In this document: positions 45,593 to 58,226 of the stretch, piece by piece | How the letters are laid out: every line of letters starts with the position of its first letter | How positions within the stretch are numbered: position 1 is the stretch's first letter | NCBI RefSeq assembly: GCF_001656035.1 | Contig: NZ_CP010029.1 | Location: forward strand, 3,049,602-3,113,601 | Direction of reading: 5' to 3' | DNA: 64,000 nucleotides | DNA from: Yersinia entomophaga | Lineage (GTDB): Bacteria; Pseudomonadota; Gammaproteobacteria; Enterobacterales; Enterobacteriaceae | The notes under the pieces: model-generated | The model's database searches: none | What the model was told of the DNA's origin: nothing | Seen by the model: the letters and a program-made list of their open reading frames with translations, nothing else | Made by a program: the position numbers and the translations under genes

Positions 45593-46668
45593 TGTGGCTG
45601 GCTGAATATCTGGTCAAATTCTATTCCGGTTTTAACGTTTTTTCCTATTTGACGTTTCGCGCCATCGTCAGTCTGTTGACCGCTCTGTTTATCTCCTTGT
45701 GGATGGGGCCACGCCTGATTGCTTATTTGCAGAAGCTGCAAATCGGTCAGGTTGTACGTAACGATGGCCCGGAGTCACATTTCAGCAAACGCGGCACGCC
45801 AACCATGGGCGGGCTGATGATTCTGTTCTCCATTACCATTTCGGTATTAATGTGGGCTTATCCGTCTAACCCTTACGTCTGGTGCGTACTGTTTATTCTG
45901 GTGGGCTACGGAATCGTCGGTTTTGTCGATGATTACCGCAAAGTGGTTCGCAAGGATACCAAGGGACTGATCGCCCGCTGGAAGTACTTCTGGCAGTCGG
46001 TGATCGCGCTGGCCGCCGCCTTTACCATGTACACCATCGGTAAAGACACCCCGGCAACGCTCTTGGTGGTGCCGTTCTTTAAAGATGTGATGCCCCAGTT
46101 GGGGCTGATGTACGTTCTACTGGCGTACTTCGTGATCGTCGGGACCAGTAACGCCGTTAACCTGACCGACGGTTTGGACGGTTTGGCCATTATGCCAACG
46201 GTATTTGTTGCTGCGGGCTTCGCGTTGGTGGCCTGGGCGACGGGTAACGTCAACTTTGCCAACTATTTGCACATTCCTTATCTGCGTCATTCCGGTGAAT
46301 TGGTGATCGTCTGTACCGCCATCGTCGGCGCCGGATTAGGTTTCTTATGGTTCAACACCTATCCGGCACAGGTCTTTATGGGCGATGTCGGCTCACTGGC
46401 GCTGGGCGGCGCATTAGGCACCATCGCCGTATTGCTGCGTCAGGAATTCTTGTTGCTGATTATGGGCGGGGTATTCGTGGTGGAAACCCTGTCAGTGATT
46501 CTACAGGTTGGCTCCTTTAAGCTTCGTGGTCAGCGGATTTTCCGTATGGCACCGATTCATCATCATTATGAGCTGAAGGGTTGGCCTGAGCCGCGCGTGA
46601 TTGTGCGCTTCTGGATTATTTCGCTGATGCTGGTCCTGATTGGCCTAGCGACGCTGAAGGTGCGGTAA
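45586..46668 (+). CDS. mraY: Phospho-MurNAc-pentapeptide transferase
   Basis: Ten-segment membrane enzyme making lipid I on undecaprenyl phosphate. 360 residues, as in E. coli. Catalytic aspartates in [10 protein letters not shown] and [10 protein letters not shown], the [11 protein letters not shown] segment, and the histidine cluster [15 protein letters not shown] nine bases upstream, inside murF. Confidence 0.98.
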   Translation: MLVWLAEYLVKFYSGFNVFSYLTFRAIVSLLTALFISLWMGPRLIAYLQKLQIGQVVRNDGPESHFSKRGTPTMGGLMILFSITISVLMWAYPSNPYVWCVLFILVGYGIVGFVDDYRKVVRKDTKGLIARWKYFWQSVIALAAAFTMYTIGKDTPATLLVVPFFKDVMPQLGLMYVLLAYFVIVGTSNAVNLTDGLDGLAIMPTVFVAAGFALVAWATGNVNFANYLHIPYLRHSGELVIVCTAIVGAGLGFLWFNTYPAQVFMGDVGSLALGGALGTIAVLLRQEFLLLIMGGVFVVETLSVILQVGSFKLRGQRIFRMAPIHHHYELKGWPEPRVIVRFWIISLMLVLIGLATLKVR

Positions 46669-46670
46669 TT

Positions 46671-47987
46671 ATGGTGGATTATCAGGGTAAAAAAGTTGTC
46701 ATTATTGGGCTGGGGCTAACCGGCCTCTCCTGCGTTGATTTCTTTATGACGCGGGGCGTTTCGCCGCGCGTTATGGATACCCGCATCAATCCACCGGGTC
46801 TGGATAAGCTTCCTGCCGGTTTGGAGCGACATTTGGGCGATCTGAATCAGCAATGGCTGTTAGACGCCGATTTAATCGTTGCCAGCCCAGGTATGGCGCT
46901 GGCTAATCCGGCGTTGAGTGAGGCGGCGGAAGCTGGCGTTGAAATCGTCGGTGATATTGAACTGTTTTGCCGTGAAAATCAGGCGCAGATCGTTGCGATT
47001 ACCGGCTCTAACGGTAAAAGCACGGTCACTACGCTGGTGGGTGAGATGGCGAAAGCCGCAGGCTGGCAGGTTGGCGTCGGTGGCAATATCGGCGTTCCGG
47101 CTCTGACCTTGCTGAAGCAGGAAAATCAGTTGGTGGTGCTGGAATTATCCAGCTTCCAACTGGAAACCACCTCAAGTCTGCACGCCACCGCCGCGACCGT
47201 CTTGAACGTGACGGAAGATCATACCGATCGCTATCCGTTTGGTTTGCAACAATATCGCGCCGCCAAACTGCGTATTTATGAAAATGCCAAAACCTGTGTG
47301 GTAAACGCCGATGATGCGCTAACCATGCCGGTACGCGGAGCCGATAGCCGCTGCATTAGCTTTGGCGTTGATGTGGGCGATTACCATCTGAATAAACAGC
47401 AGGGCGAAGTCTGGCTGCGGGTTCGCGGCGAGAAAGTGCTGAACACCCGCGAAATGAAGCTGACAGGCCGACATAACTATACCAATGCGTTGGCGGCGCT
47501 GGCTTTGGCTGATGTGGCGGGGATCCCTCGTTCATCGAGCTTAAAAGCACTGACCACCTACGCAGGGCTGGCACATCGCTTCCAATTGGTGTTTGAAAAC
47601 AACGGGGTGCGTTGGATTAACGATTCCAAAGCCACCAACGTTGGCAGCACCGAAGCGGCGCTGGACGGGCTATACGTCGATGGCACTCTGCATTTACTGC
47701 TGGGTGGCGACGGTAAATCCGCTGATTTTTCCGGTCTGACCCGTTTTCTACAGGGTGACAAAGTCCGAGTCTATTGTTTCGGCCGTGACGGCGAGCAGTT
47801 AGCGCAGTTGAGACCGGAAGTCTCTCAGTTGACTGAAACCATGGAACAGGCAATGAAATTGCTGGCACAGACGCTAAAAAGCGGCGATATGGTGCTGTTA
47901 TCACCTGCCTGCGCCAGTCTGGATCAGTTCCGCAGTTTTGAACAACGGGGCACCGAATTTGCCCGTCTGGCGGAGGAACTGGGCTGA
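46671..47987 (+). CDS. murD: UDP-MurNAc-L-alanine:D-glutamate ligase
   Basis: 438 residues, as in E. coli. N-terminal Rossmann-like [15 protein letters not shown] loop [14 protein letters not shown], and the C-terminal [11 protein letters not shown] motif. Two bases after mraY; stop overlaps the ftsW start (TGATG). Confidence 0.98.
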   Translation: MVDYQGKKVVIIGLGLTGLSCVDFFMTRGVSPRVMDTRINPPGLDKLPAGLERHLGDLNQQWLLDADLIVASPGMALANPALSEAAEAGVEIVGDIELFCRENQAQIVAITGSNGKSTVTTLVGEMAKAAGWQVGVGGNIGVPALTLLKQENQLVVLELSSFQLETTSSLHATAATVLNVTEDHTDRYPFGLQQYRAAKLRIYENAKTCVVNADDALTMPVRGADSRCISFGVDVGDYHLNKQQGEVWLRVRGEKVLNTREMKLTGRHNYTNALAALALADVAGIPRSSSLKALTTYAGLAHRFQLVFENNGVRWINDSKATNVGSTEAALDGLYVDGTLHLLLGGDGKSADFSGLTRFLQGDKVRVYCFGRDGEQLAQLRPEVSQLTETMEQAMKLLAQTLKSGDMVLLSPACASLDQFRSFEQRGTEFARLAEELG

Positions 47988-49189
47988 TGCGTATGCTGGG
48001 GCTAGGGCTGTTTAATAAGTTAAAGCACTGGGTCATGGGATCGCGGGAGAGCGACGCCACCAGTATGGTGCTTTATGACAGAACCTTGCTGTGGCTGACC
48101 TTTGGTTTAGCCATCATCGGTTTTGTGATGGTGACTTCGGCATCAATGCCTATCGGTCAGCGTTTGGCGGGCGATCCTTTCCTGTTCGCCAAGCGTGACG
48201 CGCTCTACCTCGGTTTGGCCTTTGGTTTGTCGCTGGTCACGCTACGTATTCCGATGGAAATCTGGCAGCGCTACAGCAACATTATGCTGCTGCTGTCCAT
48301 CGTGATGCTGCTAATTGTATTGGTAGTCGGTAGCTCGGTTAACGGTGCATCCCGCTGGATTTCCATCGGCCCGTTGCGTATTCAGCCGGCGGAATTATCT
48401 AAACTCTCGCTGTTTTGCTATCTGGCCAGTTATCTGGTGCGCAAGGTTGAAGAAGTACGGAGTAACTTCTGGGGCTTCTGCAAACCGATGGGCGTGATGG
48501 TAATACTGGCAGTGCTACTGCTGGCTCAGCCGGATTTGGGCACCGTGGTGGTACTGTTTATTACTACGCTGGCGATGCTGTTTTTAGCCGGAGCCAAAAT
48601 GTGGCAGTTCCTGGCGATTATCGGCTCCGGGATTTTTGCAGTTTGTCTGCTAATCATTGCCGAGCCTTACCGTATGCGCCGGGTTACTTCGTTTTGGAAC
48701 CCGTGGGAAGATCCTTTTGGCAGCGGTTATCAGCTCACTCAGTCTCTGATGGCGTTTGGCCGCGGGGAGTTCTGGGGGCAAGGTTTAGGTAACTCGGTGC
48801 AAAAACTCGAGTATTTGCCGGAAGCACATACCGACTTTATTTTCGCGATTTTAGGGGAGGAACTCGGCTATTTCGGTGTGGTTTTAGCCCTGTTAATGGT
48901 ATTCTTCGTCGCTTTTCGCGCGATGTCCATTGGGCGTCGTGCGTTAGAGATTAATCAGCGGTTTTCCGGCTTTTTGGCCTGTTCAATCGGCGTTTGGTTT
49001 AGTTTCCAGGCGTTGGTTAACGTTGGGGCTGCGGCTGGGATGTTACCGACCAAAGGTCTGACACTCCCCCTGATAAGTTACGGTGGTTCCAGTCTGTTGA
49101 TTATGTCAACAGCCATAGTTTTACTGCTGCGTATTGATTTTGAAACGCGTTTGGCGAAAGCCCAGGCGTTCGTAAGGAGTGCCCGATGA
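47987..49189 (+). CDS. ftsW: Septal peptidoglycan polymerase FtsW
   Basis: SEDS-family glycosyltransferase working with FtsI. 400 residues (E. coli 414; the cytoplasmic N-terminus is shorter). Ten membrane segments; conserved [13 protein letters not shown], the catalytic aspartate in the [13 protein letters not shown] region, and the GGSSLLIM end. ATG 47987 is coupled to murD by overlap. Confidence 0.97.
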   Translation: MRMLGLGLFNKLKHWVMGSRESDATSMVLYDRTLLWLTFGLAIIGFVMVTSASMPIGQRLAGDPFLFAKRDALYLGLAFGLSLVTLRIPMEIWQRYSNIMLLLSIVMLLIVLVVGSSVNGASRWISIGPLRIQPAELSKLSLFCYLASYLVRKVEEVRSNFWGFCKPMGVMVILAVLLLAQPDLGTVVVLFITTLAMLFLAGAKMWQFLAIIGSGIFAVCLLIIAEPYRMRRVTSFWNPWEDPFGSGYQLTQSLMAFGRGEFWGQGLGNSVQKLEYLPEAHTDFIFAILGEELGYFGVVLALLMVFFVAFRAMSIGRRALEINQRFSGFLACSIGVWFSFQALVNVGAAAGMLPTKGLTLPLISYGGSSLLIMSTAIVLLLRIDFETRLAKAQAFVRSAR

Positions 49190-50253
49190 GTGGGAAAACC
49201 AAGCGTTTAATGGTGATGGCAGGCGGAACCGGTGGACATGTGTTCCCCGGTTTGGCCGTTGCGCATCATCTGATGGCGCAGGGCTGGCAGGTGCGTTGGT
49301 TAGGCACCGCCGATCGCATGGAAGCCGATTTGGTCCCCAAACACGGCATTGAGATCGATTTTATTCAGATTTCCGGTTTGCGTGGCAAAGGGCTGAAAGC
49401 TCAACTGACTGCTCCGTTGCGCATCTATCGTGCCATTCGTCAGGCGCGGAAAATCATGCGTGATTACCAGCCAGATGTGGTGCTGGGAATGGGCGGCTAT
49501 GTTTCTGGCCCCGGCGGTCTGGCGGCGTGGATGAACGGTGTTCCGGTAGTTTTGCATGAGCAAAATGGTATCGCAGGTTTAACCAACCGTTGGCTGTCGC
49601 GTATTGCCAAAACAGTATTGCAGGCTTTCCCTGGCGCATTTCCTCACGCAGCAGTGGTTGGCAATCCGGTTCGTACAGACGTATTGGCATTGCCGCTGCC
49701 GGCTGAACGTTTAGCCGGTCGTGAAGGGGCGACGCGTGTGCTGGTGATCGGGGGGAGTCAGGGTGCGCGCGTGCTGAATCAAACCATGCCGCAGGTGGCG
49801 GCGGATCTGGGCGATAAAATCACCTTATGGCATCAGGTGGGTAAAGGTGCGTTGGCTGAAGTCGAGCAGGCTTACCAACAGGCCGGACAGACGCAGCACA
49901 AAATCGTCGAGTTTATCGATGATATGGCTGCGGCCTATAGCTGGGCTGACGTGGTGGTGTGCCGTTCAGGCGCGTTGACGGTCAGCGAAGTGGCTGCCGC
50001 CGGTTTACCCGCGATTTTTGTGCCTTTCCAACATAAAGATCGTCAGCAGTACTGGAATGCGTTGCCGCTGGAAAAAGCCGGTGCCGCCAAAATTATCGAG
50101 CAGCCGCAGTTTACTGCTTCCGCGGTGAGCAGCCTGCTACAGCAGTGGGATCGACCGACGCTGTTAGCAATGGCGGAACAGGCACGAGCCGTTGCCATTC
50201 CGGATGCGACCGAGCGCGTGGCCGCGGAAGTGATCGCTGCTGCGAAGCCTTGA
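49186..50253 (+). CDS. murG: GlcNAc transferase MurG
   Basis: Makes lipid II from lipid I at the inner face of the membrane. 355 residues, as in E. coli. Glycine-rich [12 protein letters not shown] (about 14-25), [15 protein letters not shown], and [12 protein letters not shown] donor-site motifs. Overlaps ftsW by four bases. Confidence 0.98.
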   Translation: MSGKTKRLMVMAGGTGGHVFPGLAVAHHLMAQGWQVRWLGTADRMEADLVPKHGIEIDFIQISGLRGKGLKAQLTAPLRIYRAIRQARKIMRDYQPDVVLGMGGYVSGPGGLAAWMNGVPVVLHEQNGIAGLTNRWLSRIAKTVLQAFPGAFPHAAVVGNPVRTDVLALPLPAERLAGREGATRVLVIGGSQGARVLNQTMPQVAADLGDKITLWHQVGKGALAEVEQAYQQAGQTQHKIVEFIDDMAAAYSWADVVVCRSGALTVSEVAAAGLPAIFVPFQHKDRQQYWNALPLEKAGAAKIIEQPQFTASAVSSLLQQWDRPTLLAMAEQARAVAIPDATERVAAEVIAAAKP

Positions 50254-50330
50254 TTCAAGGCGGAAATAATGAACAGTTGGCGTTTAACGCGGGCTGTAGA
50301 GATGTAACAAACTACATAGTGAAGAAAAAC

Positions 50331-51806
50331 GTGAATACACAACAACTGGCGAAACTACGTACTATCGTGCCCGAGATGCGACGCGTCCGGCACATTCACT
50401 TTGTCGGCATCGGTGGTGCTGGCATGGGTGGTATCGCTGAAGTGTTGGCAAACGAAGGCTATCAGATTAGCGGTTCTGACCTGGCGCCAAACCCGGTCAC
50501 TCAGCAGTTAAGCGCATTGGGCGCGCAGATTTATTTCCATCACCGTCCGGAAAATGTCCGTGATGCGAGCGTGGTGGTGGTTTCAACGGCGATTTCTGCG
50601 GATAACCCAGAAATCGTGGCCGCGCGGGAAGCGCGTATTCCAGTCATTCGTCGCGCTGAAATGCTGGCGGAACTGATGCGTTATCGCCACGGCATTGCGG
50701 TAGCCGGTACTCACGGTAAAACCACCACGACGGCGATGGTTTCCAGCATTTACGCTGAGGCGGGGTTGGATCCAACCTTCGTCAACGGCGGTTTGGTAAA
50801 AGCGGCAGGCGTTCACGCGCGTTTGGGCTCCAGCCGTTACCTGATTGCAGAAGCGGATGAAAGCGATGCTTCCTTCCTGCATTTGCAGCCGATGGTGGCG
50901 ATTGTGACCAATATCGAAGCCGACCATATGGATACCTATCAGGGTGACTTTGAGAATTTAAAACAGACATTTATTAACTTCCTGCACAACCTGCCGTTCT
51001 ATGGTCGCGCAGTGATGTGTGTGGACGATCCTGTGGTGCGTGAGTTGCTGCCGCGCGTTGGTCGTCACATTACCACTTACGGTTTCAGCGATGATGCTGA
51101 CGTACAGATTGCCAGCTATCAGCAAATTGGCCCGCAGGGTCACTTTACCCTGCGTCGTCAGGATAAACCTTTGCTGACGGTGACCCTGAATGCGCCGGGT
51201 CGTCATAACGCACTGAACGCCGCCGCCGCGGTTGCGGTAGCAACGGAAGAAGGCATTGACGACGAAGCAATTTTACGTGCGCTGAGCGGTTTCCAGGGCA
51301 CCGGGCGTCGTTTCGATTTCCTCGGTCATTTCCCGCTGGAAAATGTGAACGGTAAAAGCGGTAGCGTGATGCTGGTGGACGATTACGGCCATCACCCAAC
51401 GGAAGTGGATGCCACTATTAAAGCGGCTCGTGCGGGTTGGCCGGACAAACGTATCGTGATGGTTTTCCAGCCGCATCGTTATACCCGTACTCGTGATTTG
51501 TACGACGACTTTGCCAACGTGTTGGAAGGTGTGGACGTGTTGCTGATGCTGGATGTGTATTCCGCTGGCGAAACGCCAATTCCTGGTGCCGACAGCCGTT
51601 CTCTGTGCCGCACCATTCGTAATCGCGGCCAGTTGGATCCAATTTTAGTAACGGATAGCGACGCAGTTCCGTCAGTATTAGCTAAAGTATTGAATGACAA
51701 CGATCTGATCCTGGTTCAAGGAGCAGGCAATATCGGTAAAATCGCGCGCAATCTGGCAGAGACCAAATTGCAGCCTCAGGTGAAAGAGGAGGAACATCAT
51801 GGTTGA
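50331..51806 (+). CDS. murC: UDP-MurNAc:L-alanine ligase
   Basis: First peptide-adding step. GTG 50331 (NTQQLAKLR follows) gives 491 residues, identical to E. coli; the frame is open 62 codons earlier but inside mur[29 protein letters not shown]-loop, [10 protein letters not shown]. The gap to murG is 77 bases, the longest inside the mur part, and the ribosome-binding site is weak. Another GTG at 50319 is possible. Confidence 0.97.
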   Translation: MNTQQLAKLRTIVPEMRRVRHIHFVGIGGAGMGGIAEVLANEGYQISGSDLAPNPVTQQLSALGAQIYFHHRPENVRDASVVVVSTAISADNPEIVAAREARIPVIRRAEMLAELMRYRHGIAVAGTHGKTTTTAMVSSIYAEAGLDPTFVNGGLVKAAGVHARLGSSRYLIAEADESDASFLHLQPMVAIVTNIEADHMDTYQGDFENLKQTFINFLHNLPFYGRAVMCVDDPVVRELLPRVGRHITTYGFSDDADVQIASYQQIGPQGHFTLRRQDKPLLTVTLNAPGRHNALNAAAAVAVATEEGIDDEAILRALSGFQGTGRRFDFLGHFPLENVNGKSGSVMLVDDYGHHPTEVDATIKAARAGWPDKRIVMVFQPHRYTRTRDLYDDFANVLEGVDVLLMLDVYSAGETPIPGADSRSLCRTIRNRGQLDPILVTDSDAVPSVLAKVLNDNDLILVQGAGNIGKIARNLAETKLQPQVKEEEHHG

Positions 51807-52719
51807 TAAAGTCGCCGTACTGCTGGGTGGAACCTCCGCTGAACGCGAAGTGTCATTGATGTCCGGCGCGGCGGTATTAGCCGGTCTGCTGGAAGGCGGT
51901 GTTGATGCCCATCCCATTGATACTATTGATTTTCCTGTGGCTCAGCTCAAAGAGCATGGCTTCGATAAAGTCTTTATCGCTCTGCATGGCCGCGGCGGTG
52001 AAGACGGTACGCTGCAAGGGCTATTGGAGTTTCTGCAACTGCCTTATACCGGCAGCGGCGTCATGGCCTCTGCGCTGACGATGGACAAATTACGCAGCAA
52101 ATTAGTGTGGCAGGCTTTGGGTTTACGGGTTTCACCTTTTGTGGCGCTCTCTCGTCAACAATTTGAAACACTTTCATCTGATGACTTCGCTGAGCGGATC
52201 GCTAAGCTTGGCCTGCCTTTAATCGTCAAGCCAAGCCGCGAAGGCTCTAGCGTTGGCATGAGTAAGGTGGATCGCATTGAGAATCTGCCGGTAGCGTTGG
52301 AAGAAGCGTTCCGTCACGACAATGATGTACTGATTGAAAAATGGCTCAGTGGCCCGGAATTCACCGTGGCAATGTTGGGTGACGAAGTGTTGCCTTCGAT
52401 CCGCATCCAGCCCGCCGGTGTGTTTTATGACTATGAAGCCAAGTATTTATCCGATGATACAGAATACTTTTGCCCAAGCGGTTTAAACGCGGAACAAGAG
52501 CAACAGCTGGCCGAACTGGCTCGTCAGGCCTATCAGGCTCTGGGTTGCAGCGGCTGGGGTCGGGTGGATGTTATGCAGGATGGCGATGGCAAATTCTATC
52601 TGTTAGAGGTGAATACCTCTCCGGGTATGACCAGCCATAGCCTGGTACCGATGGCCGCACGTCAGGCCGGGATGAGTTTCTCCCAGCTGGTTACGCGCAT
52701 TCTGGCGCTGGCTGACTGA
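51799..52719 (+). CDS. ddlB: D-alanine:D-alanine ligase B
   Basis: 306 residues, as in E. coli; ATP-grasp enzyme with N-terminal [16 protein letters not shown], the serine loop [12 protein letters not shown], and metal-binding [13 protein letters not shown]. Overlaps murC by eight bases, with GAGGA just before its ATG. Confidence 0.98.
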   Translation: MVDKVAVLLGGTSAEREVSLMSGAAVLAGLLEGGVDAHPIDTIDFPVAQLKEHGFDKVFIALHGRGGEDGTLQGLLEFLQLPYTGSGVMASALTMDKLRSKLVWQALGLRVSPFVALSRQQFETLSSDDFAERIAKLGLPLIVKPSREGSSVGMSKVDRIENLPVALEEAFRHDNDVLIEKWLSGPEFTVAMLGDEVLPSIRIQPAGVFYDYEAKYLSDDTEYFCPSGLNAEQEQQLAELARQAYQALGCSGWGRVDVMQDGDGKFYLLEVNTSPGMTSHSLVPMAARQAGMSFSQLVTRILALAD

Positions 52720-52720
52720 T

Positions 52721-53563
52721 ATGTCGCAAGCTGCTCTGAATGCACGGGAACGTGCCGCCGAAACCCGCGCTGCTCGCCGGAGCAACGGAGGCCAGTTAGC
52801 GGGGTTGGTTTTCCTGCTGATGGTGCTGGGAACCGTGCTATGGAGCGGCTGGGCCGTTGTAGGTTGGATGAAGGATGCCAGCCGTTTGCCACTGTCAAAA
52901 CTGGTGGTGACCGGCGAACGCCATTACACCACCAATGACGATATTCGCCAGGCGATTCTGGCTTTGGGCGCACCGGGAACCTTTATGACGCAGGATGTTA
53001 ACATCATCCAGCAGCAGATTGAACGGTTACCCTGGATTCAGCAGGCTAGCGTGCGTAAGCAGTGGCCGGATGAGCTGAAAATCCATTTGGTGGAGTATGT
53101 GCCGGTTGCCCGCTGGAACGATTTACACATGATTGATGCCGCGGGTAAGTCGTTTAGCGTGCCTTCGGAACGCATCGGCGGCCAGAAATTGCCGCTGCTG
53201 TATGGGCCTGAAGGCAGTGAACAGGATGTTCTGGAGGGCTACCGGGCGATGAGTAAGGTGTTAGCGGCCAATAAATACACGCTAAAAATGGCGGCAATGA
53301 GTGCTCGTCATTCTTGGCAACTGGCCTTAGATAACGATGTTCGGCTGGAGCTGGGGCGGGATGATCGCATGGGACGTTTGCAGCGCTTTATGGAGCTGTA
53401 CCCCATGCTAGAGCAGCAGCCAGATAAACGGGTTAGCTATATCGACCTCCGTTATGACACCGGCGCTGCGGTGGGTTGGTCCCCGGTATTTATCGACCAG
53501 CAGGCTAGCAGCCAGCAGAACAGTAATCCGCAACAGAATCAGGCACAGGCAAAACAACAATGA
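52721..53563 (+). CDS. ftsQ: Cell division protein FtsQ
   Basis: Bitopic divisome protein that binds FtsBL. 280 residues (E. coli 276): cytoplasmic basic N-terminus, membrane segment about 26-47, POTRA domain (about 58-125, [17 protein letters not shown]), beta domain, and a Gln/Asn-rich tail after about 262. One base from ddlB; overlaps ftsA by four bases. Confidence 0.97.
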   Translation: MSQAALNARERAAETRAARRSNGGQLAGLVFLLMVLGTVLWSGWAVVGWMKDASRLPLSKLVVTGERHYTTNDDIRQAILALGAPGTFMTQDVNIIQQQIERLPWIQQASVRKQWPDELKIHLVEYVPVARWNDLHMIDAAGKSFSVPSERIGGQKLPLLYGPEGSEQDVLEGYRAMSKVLAANKYTLKMAAMSARHSWQLALDNDVRLELGRDDRMGRLQRFMELYPMLEQQPDKRVSYIDLRYDTGAAVGWSPVFIDQQASSQQNSNPQQNQAQAKQQ

Positions 53564-54816
53564 TCAAGTCGACGGACAGAAAACTGGTAGTGGGTCTCGA
53601 GATCGGTACGGCAAAGGTCTCCGCATTGGTAGGGGAAGTTCTGCCCGATGGCATGGTCAACATTATTGGGGTTGGCAGTTGCCCATCCCGTGGTATGGAT
53701 AAGGGTGGCGTTAACGATCTTGAATCGGTAGTGAAATGCGTCCAACGTGCGATCGATCAAGCAGAGTTAATGGCAGATTGCCAGATTTCCTCCGTTTATC
53801 TGGCATTATCGGGTAAACATATAAGCTGTCAGAATGAAATCGGGATGGTTCCTATTTCAGAAGAGGAAGTAACTCAGGAAGATGTAGAGAACGTAGTGCA
53901 TACCGCGAAGTCGGTACGTGTGCGTGATGAACATCGAATCCTGCACGTTATCCCTCAGGAATATGCCATTGATTATCAGGAAGGTATTAAAAATCCGGTT
54001 GGCCTTTCCGGTGTGCGGATGCAGGCCAAAGTACACCTGATTACCTGCCATAACGATATGGCGAAGAATATTGTCAAAGCGGTTGAACGCTGCGGTCTAA
54101 AAGTTGACCAGCTTATTTTTGCCGGTCTGGCCGCCAGTTATGCGGTATTGACCGAAGACGAACGCGAACTGGGCGTTTGTGTGGTAGATATCGGCGGCGG
54201 TACCATGGATATGGCGGTGTACACCGGTGGTGCACTGCGTCACACCAAGGTGATTCCTTACGCTGGTAACGTAGTCACTAGCGATATTGCCTACGCCTTT
54301 GGCACTCCGCCGACCGATGCGGAAGCGATTAAAGTTCGACACGGCTGTGCGCTCGGGTCGATTGTCAGCAAGGACGAAAGTGTAGAAGTGCCAAGTGTTG
54401 GCGGACGTCCTCCCCGTAGTCTGCAAAGACAGACACTGGCCGAGGTCATTGAACCACGCTATACGGAATTGCTGAACCTGGTTAATGACGAGATTTTACA
54501 GTTGCAGGAACAATTACGTCAGCAAGGCGTAAAACACCACTTGGCAGCAGGTATTGTGCTTACAGGTGGTGCGGCACAAATTGATGGCCTGGCCGCATGT
54601 GCGCAACGGGTGTTTCATGCCCAGGTACGTATTGGCCAACCGCTCAATATTACCGGGCTGACGGATTATGCGCAGGAACCTTACTACTCCACTGCTGTTG
54701 GGTTATTGCACTACGGTAAAGAATCTCATCTCAGTGGTGAGTCAGAAGTAGAAAAACGTGCCTCGGTGGGCAATTGGTTCAAACGTATCAATAGCTGGCT
54801 GAGAAAAGAGTTTTAA
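53560..54816 (+). CDS. ftsA: Cell division actin homologue FtsA
   Basis: Tethers FtsZ to the membrane. 418 residues (E. coli 420). Actin-fold phosphate motifs [11 protein letters not shown] and [18 protein letters not shown]-site [11 protein letters not shown], and the C-terminal amphipathic membrane helix ([14 protein letters not shown]). Confidence 0.98.
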   Translation: MIKSTDRKLVVGLEIGTAKVSALVGEVLPDGMVNIIGVGSCPSRGMDKGGVNDLESVVKCVQRAIDQAELMADCQISSVYLALSGKHISCQNEIGMVPISEEEVTQEDVENVVHTAKSVRVRDEHRILHVIPQEYAIDYQEGIKNPVGLSGVRMQAKVHLITCHNDMAKNIVKAVERCGLKVDQLIFAGLAASYAVLTEDERELGVCVVDIGGGTMDMAVYTGGALRHTKVIPYAGNVVTSDIAYAFGTPPTDAEAIKVRHGCALGSIVSKDESVEVPSVGGRPPRSLQRQTLAEVIEPRYTELLNLVNDEILQLQEQLRQQGVKHHLAAGIVLTGGAAQIDGLAACAQRVFHAQVRIGQPLNITGLTDYAQEPYYSTAVGLLHYGKESHLSGESEVEKRASVGNWFKRINSWLRKEF

Positions 54817-54888
54817 TGTTTCAACAAAGAGATCATGCTGAACATATTTTTTGATCTCGAAGCGACAGGCACAAAACGGAGAGAAACT

Positions 54889-56040
54889 ATGTTTGAACCT
54901 ATGGAACTGACCAATGACGCGGTGATTAAAGTCATCGGCGTCGGCGGTGGCGGTGGCAACGCCGTTGAACACATGGTGCGTGAGCGCATCGAAGGTGTTG
55001 AATTCTTCGCCGTTAATACAGACGCTCAGGCGCTACGTAAAACGGCAGTTGGCCAGACTATCCAGATCGGTAGCGGTATTACCAAAGGTCTGGGTGCTGG
55101 TGCGAACCCGGAAGTGGGTCGTAATTCTGCGGAAGAAGATCGCGAAGCGCTGCGTGCAGCACTGGATGGCGCGGATATGGTCTTCATCGCGGCAGGTATG
55201 GGTGGCGGTACCGGTACTGGTGCTGCGCCTGTAGTTGCGGAAGTAGCAAAAGAACTGGGTATTCTGACAGTGGCCGTGGTTACCAAGCCTTTCAACTTTG
55301 AAGGCAAGAAACGCATGGCGTTCGCTGAGCAGGGTATCGCTGAGTTGTCTAAACACGTTGATTCATTGATCACTATTCCGAACGACAAGTTGTTAAAAGT
55401 TCTGGGTCGCGGCATCTCTTTACTGGATGCATTCGGCGCAGCTAACGACGTGTTGAAAGGTGCCGTTCAGGGTATCGCCGAACTGATCACCCGTCCTGGC
55501 CTGATGAACGTCGACTTTGCTGACGTGCGCACCGTGATGTCCGAAATGGGTTATGCCATGATGGGTTCCGGCGTCGCTTGTGGTGAAGATCGTGCGGAGG
55601 AAGCGGCAGAAATGGCGATTTCCAGCCCGTTGCTGGAAGATATCGACTTATCTGGTGCCCGTGGCGTTCTGGTCAACATCACCGCTGGTTTCGACCTGCG
55701 TTTGGATGAGTTTGAAACCGTAGGTAACACCATTCGTGCCTTCGCGTCTGATAATGCTACCGTGGTTATCGGTACCTCATTAGACCCGGAAATGAACGAC
55801 GAGCTGCGTGTTACTGTGGTTGCGACTGGTATCGGCATGGACAAACGTCCGGAAATCACGCTGGTTACCAACAAGCAAACTCAGCCAGTGATGGATCACC
55901 GTTATCAGCAGCACGGTATGTCACCGTTACCGCAGGAAGTGAAGCCTGCGGCGAAAGTGGTGAACGACCAAACTGCTCAAACGAACAAAGAGCCGGATTA
56001 TTTGGATATTCCAGCGTTCTTGCGCAAGCAAGCTGATTAA
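54889..56040 (+). CDS. ftsZ: Tubulin-like division GTPase FtsZ
   Basis: Forms the division ring. ATG 54889 with GGAGAG eight bases upstream gives 383 residues, as in E. coli; the frame is open 18 codons upstream without family similarity. Tubulin signature [12 protein letters not shown] (about 105-116), synergy loop and the conserved C-terminal peptide [14 protein letters not shown] that binds FtsA, ZipA and ZapD (also in this window). Confidence 0.98.
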   Translation: MFEPMELTNDAVIKVIGVGGGGGNAVEHMVRERIEGVEFFAVNTDAQALRKTAVGQTIQIGSGITKGLGAGANPEVGRNSAEEDREALRAALDGADMVFIAAGMGGGTGTGAAPVVAEVAKELGILTVAVVTKPFNFEGKKRMAFAEQGIAELSKHVDSLITIPNDKLLKVLGRGISLLDAFGAANDVLKGAVQGIAELITRPGLMNVDFADVRTVMSEMGYAMMGSGVACGEDRAEEAAEMAISSPLLEDIDLSGARGVLVNITAGFDLRLDEFETVGNTIRAFASDNATVVIGTSLDPEMNDELRVTVVATGIGMDKRPEITLVTNKQTQPVMDHRYQQHGMSPLPQEVKPAAKVVNDQTAQTNKEPDYLDIPAFLRKQAD

Positions 56041-56051
56041 TTTCCAAAAAT

Positions 56052-57060
<1,009 letters not shown>

Positions 57061-57062
57061 AG

Positions 57063-57587
57063 CTACTTATCACGTTTGGTTGCGTTGGCACTCTCTCCGG
57101 CCAACGCAGCCAGTCGTTCCAAAATAGTCCTCAATTTCTCTGGGCTACGGCTCGCCAATCCTCGTAATTCCTTTGCACTTTCCAAACTCAAGTGACGTAA
57201 TGGCGCTGACTCTTCGCTTTTTTGCGCGGCCTGAGCGGTTTCTTGTATTTTGTTCTGCCCTTTCGCCATTAACGCAGGATTAATCCTGATGTCGATTGAA
57301 GACAATGATGGTAGAATTTGCGCTCGTAGTGCAGAAAGCAGGTTAGATTGTTCGTAACGTAACCGCATTAGCCAACTGGCGTTGGCGGTTTCTAGCACCA
57401 AAATACTCTGTCGATAATTGGCCACACGGCACCAAGGCTGCAACTGTGACGGAAGCAATGCTTTTACCGCACGATTGAGCTTTAACAGTGCGACTGCGCG
57501 CTGCTGTACATTGTGCAGTGGGCCTTTCTCCGTTGCGGTCGCATCGTCGAACAGAACATCTAATAATTGTGGGCGGCTTTCACGCAT
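57063..57587 (-). CDS. DUF721 / DciA-like protein
   Basis: 174 residues. An N-terminal DUF721 (DciA) domain about 20-110: a basic helix, the [18 protein letters not shown] strand region, the [14 protein letters not shown] helix typical of the family, and then a charged, Ala-rich C-terminal tail. DciA proteins help load the replicative helicase DnaB in bacteria lacking DnaC. E. coli has no gene at this place. Here it stands alone on the minus strand, 2 bases from lpxC and 28 bases from divergent secM, so its promoter must overlap the secM leader. Whether it still loads helicase cannot be judged. Confidence 0.85.
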   Translation of the reverse strand: MRESRPQLLDVLFDDATATEKGPLHNVQQRAVALLKLNRAVKALLPSQLQPWCRVANYRQSILVLETANASWLMRLRYEQSNLLSALRAQILPSLSSIDIRINPALMAKGQNKIQETAQAAQKSEESAPLRHLSLESAKELRGLASRSPEKLRTILERLAALAGESANATKRDK

Positions 57588-57615
57588 TGACAGGGCTCCG
57601 GCGGATTTTAAACTT

Positions 57616-58149
57616 GTGATCGGTATTCTAAATCGTTGGCGACAATTTGGCAGACGTTATTTCTGGCCGCATCTCCTATTGGGGATGGTCGCGGCGAGTC
57701 TTGGCGTGCCGTCAAACTTGTCCAGCGGGCCAGATCAAACCGCACTGCCGAGTACATCTTCCAGCCAAAGCCGCCAAAATCACGGTGCGACCAACTTTAA
57801 TAGTCTAGCTCTGCTGCAAGAGACGCATCGCCGTCCTTCCTTCAGCGTAGACTATTGGCAGCAGCATGCGCTTCGCACCGTCATTCGTCACCTTTCTTTT
57901 GCTCTTGCACCGCAGGTCGCCTATAGCCGCGTGCAGGAAGCCGAGACGCTAGAACAGGTAGAGCCGACGCAAATTCAACAGCTTGCGCTACTGGATACGC
58001 TTAATGCGTTGCTAACCCACGAGTCGCGGCCTCCGACCATCATTCGCTATACCAAACGAGCGCCTCAGCCCGTTTTATCCCTTCATCAACCCGGCTTATG
58101 GCTTGCGCAGGTACAAGGCATTCGTGCCGGACCGGTTCGTTACAGCTAG
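57616..58149 (+). CDS. secM: Secretion monitor SecM
   Basis: Secreted arrest peptide whose stalling exposes the secA ribosome-binding site. GTG 57616 gives 177 residues (E. coli 170) beginning with the long basic signal region [20 protein letters not shown]; the frame is open 66 codons earlier, antisense to the DUF721 gene, and unlikely. The C-terminus keeps [12 protein letters not shown] (162-173), but the position of E. coli F150 is H157 and I156 is L163. Gene order lpxC-secM-secA as in E. coli. Confidence 0.93.
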   Translation: MIGILNRWRQFGRRYFWPHLLLGMVAASLGVPSNLSSGPDQTALPSTSSSQSRQNHGATNFNSLALLQETHRRPSFSVDYWQQHALRTVIRHLSFALAPQVAYSRVQEAETLEQVEPTQIQQLALLDTLNALLTHESRPPTIIRYTKRAPQPVLSLHQPGLWLAQVQGIRAGPVRYS

Positions 58150-58226
58150 TTATTCCTCTGAAGTCTTTTAACTTAATGTAACCTTTGACCGCCGGTTTGG
58201 TGGTCTTGTAAGAGATATAAAGAATT

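Noticed and set aside
47617..48060. 147-codon antisense open frame over murD-ftsW, like many other antisense frames in the GC-richer genes
   Set aside because: Shadow of the real coding frame; no own signals.
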